64,000 nucleotides of DNA from JBCCCJ01 sp039029315 (GTDB lineage: Bacteria; Bacteroidota; Bacteroidia; J057), in contig JBCCGK010000055.1 in the NCBI GenBank assembly GCA_039029315.1, forward strand, positions 1-64,000. Reading direction: 5' to 3'. Positions 63,515 through 64,000 of the stretch are shown one piece after another. The position numbers were made by a program, and so were the translations under genes. Each line of letters opens with the position of its first letter. The first letter of the stretch is position 1. Below the pieces are notes generated by a model. That model was given only the letters and a program-made list of their open reading frames with translations, had not been told where the DNA came from and ran no database searches.

Positions 63515-63979
63515 TTACTCCCACAACCTTCGCCTTTCAGCTGGCTTTTGGATTCCAGCCGACAGGGCTTTGTCTTGCAAGGCTTTTGCTGCCGGGACGG
63601 GTGAGTGGTGGAACAAGACTTGAGGAATTTGATCAAAACCCTGAAGAGATGATAATGCTTGCTTCCATTCCTTTTTTCCCTGTTTTTTCATTTGCTTGTC
63701 CAAATCCAGACAAATGGCCAGATAAGCACCTCTTGCCTGTGCCTGTGAATCATCGCTTTGGATATCGGCAAGGATTGTTTCATCCAGTTCTGCTCGCATC
63801 TTATCAGCCAGATCTGAATTGTCCAGGAAAGGAGCAACAACTGCCGGATCTTCCTTTGGAATCTGATAGACGATTTGGCCTTCTTTGAGCATCCTTGAAC
63901 CGCCCTTCTCAACAATCACACGCTCAGCTAAATCAATCAGGCGATCGGCAAAACTTGTGATGGTTTCGTCCATCGGCAT
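63515..63979 (-). CDS. Unrecognised soluble protein at the window edge (start uncertain)
   Basis: 154 residues from the ATG at 63979; the frame remains open to the window end, so the true start could lie outside. There is no signal peptide or membrane segment. It is charged and helical, with MDETITSFADRLIDLAERV at the front, a KKQGKKEWKQAL helix near 105 and an Arg-rich end (AERRRLWE). I do not recognise a family. The nearest feature downstream is dispersed repeat copy 3. Confidence 0.55.
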   Translation of the reverse strand: MPMDETITSFADRLIDLAERVIVEKGGSRMLKEGQIVYQIPKEDPAVVAPFLDNSDLADKMRAELDETILADIQSDDSQAQARGAYLAICLDLDKQMKKQGKKEWKQALSSLQGFDQIPQVLFHHSPVPAAKALQDKALSAGIQKPAERRRLWE

Positions 63980-64000
63980 ATTGTCCCGTGTAGTGTTTTT

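Noticed and set aside
1..64000. CRISPR array, tRNA, rRNA, phage or complete insertion sequence
   Set aside because: No regularly spaced repeats, RNA gene signatures, transposase or integrase sequence were seen.

Overview
The window is a chromosomal segment of a Bacteroidota bacterium, most likely a marine or alga-associated member of the Saprospiria/Lewinella-like lineages (the taxon is an inference). The evidence is a SusC/SusD pair, one-protein hybrid two-component regulators with reg_prop/Y_Y_Y sensors, T9SS C-terminal sorting domains on four exported proteins, many short lipobox signal peptides, a PadR plus MacB-type permease pair with the prefix domain typical of this phylum, a TAnnTTTG promoter element and almost no Shine-Dalgarno sequences. 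No rRNA, tRNA, CRISPR array, phage or complete insertion sequence was seen. Most genes encode exported proteins for glycan or ester hydrolysis, and sensors for them.

Layout. 0.2-4.3 kb, minus strand: three related lipoproteins sharing an E-x-x-L-H motif, with a TolB-like propeller lipoprotein among them. 4.4-9.9 kb, minus: two tandem GH117-type lipoproteins, translationally coupled to a PQQ-type dehydrogenase/cytochrome c lipoprotein, then a LytTR response regulator. 10-11.7 kb: an exported tail-tube-like (gp19-like) protein and a mutarotase-fold lipoprotein, with one copy of a dispersed repeat between them. 12-14.8 kb: a membrane AraC regulator and an Lnt-like membrane nitrilase. 14.9-18.1 kb: an orphan reg_prop histidine kinase. 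18.3-21.7 kb: a BCCT transporter, SDR and quinone-oxidoreductase operon ending in a strong terminator.

21.8-39.9 kb is a polysaccharide-utilisation locus. On the plus strand are SusC, SusD, a surface glycan-binding-like lipoprotein and a CE2 esterase. Divergent on the minus strand are an arylsulfotransferase-like propeller, a type-B carboxylesterase and a LamG protein. A hybrid two-component regulator and a family-VIII-like serine esterase flank the locus. It holds esterases and a sulfotransferase-like protein but no glycoside hydrolase, which suggests decorated (acylated or sulfated) ligands.

40-50.5 kb: PadR with a perfect operator-like palindrome and a MacB-like permease, a gamma-glutamyltransferase-family lipoprotein, a second dispersed repeat, a DUF885 peptidase-like lipoprotein, gene debris, an OmpA-domain protein and a GNAT acetyltransferase. 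50.5-53.8 kb: an AbiE-type toxin-antitoxin pair inserted exactly at the 3' end of a DUF5916 gene and flanked by a perfect 63-bp direct repeat that leaves the host gene intact. 53.8-64 kb: a multidomain GH81 laminarinase with CBM6 and CBM56, a GH172 protein, a cluster of nested inverted repeats, a GH95 lipoprotein with altered active-site positions, a third dispersed repeat and an unrecognised gene at the window edge.

The most unusual items are the toxin-antitoxin cassette with its gene-end-restoring repeat, the three-lipoprotein family with a degenerate zincin-like motif, the GH117/quinoprotein operon and the exported tail-tube-like protein.
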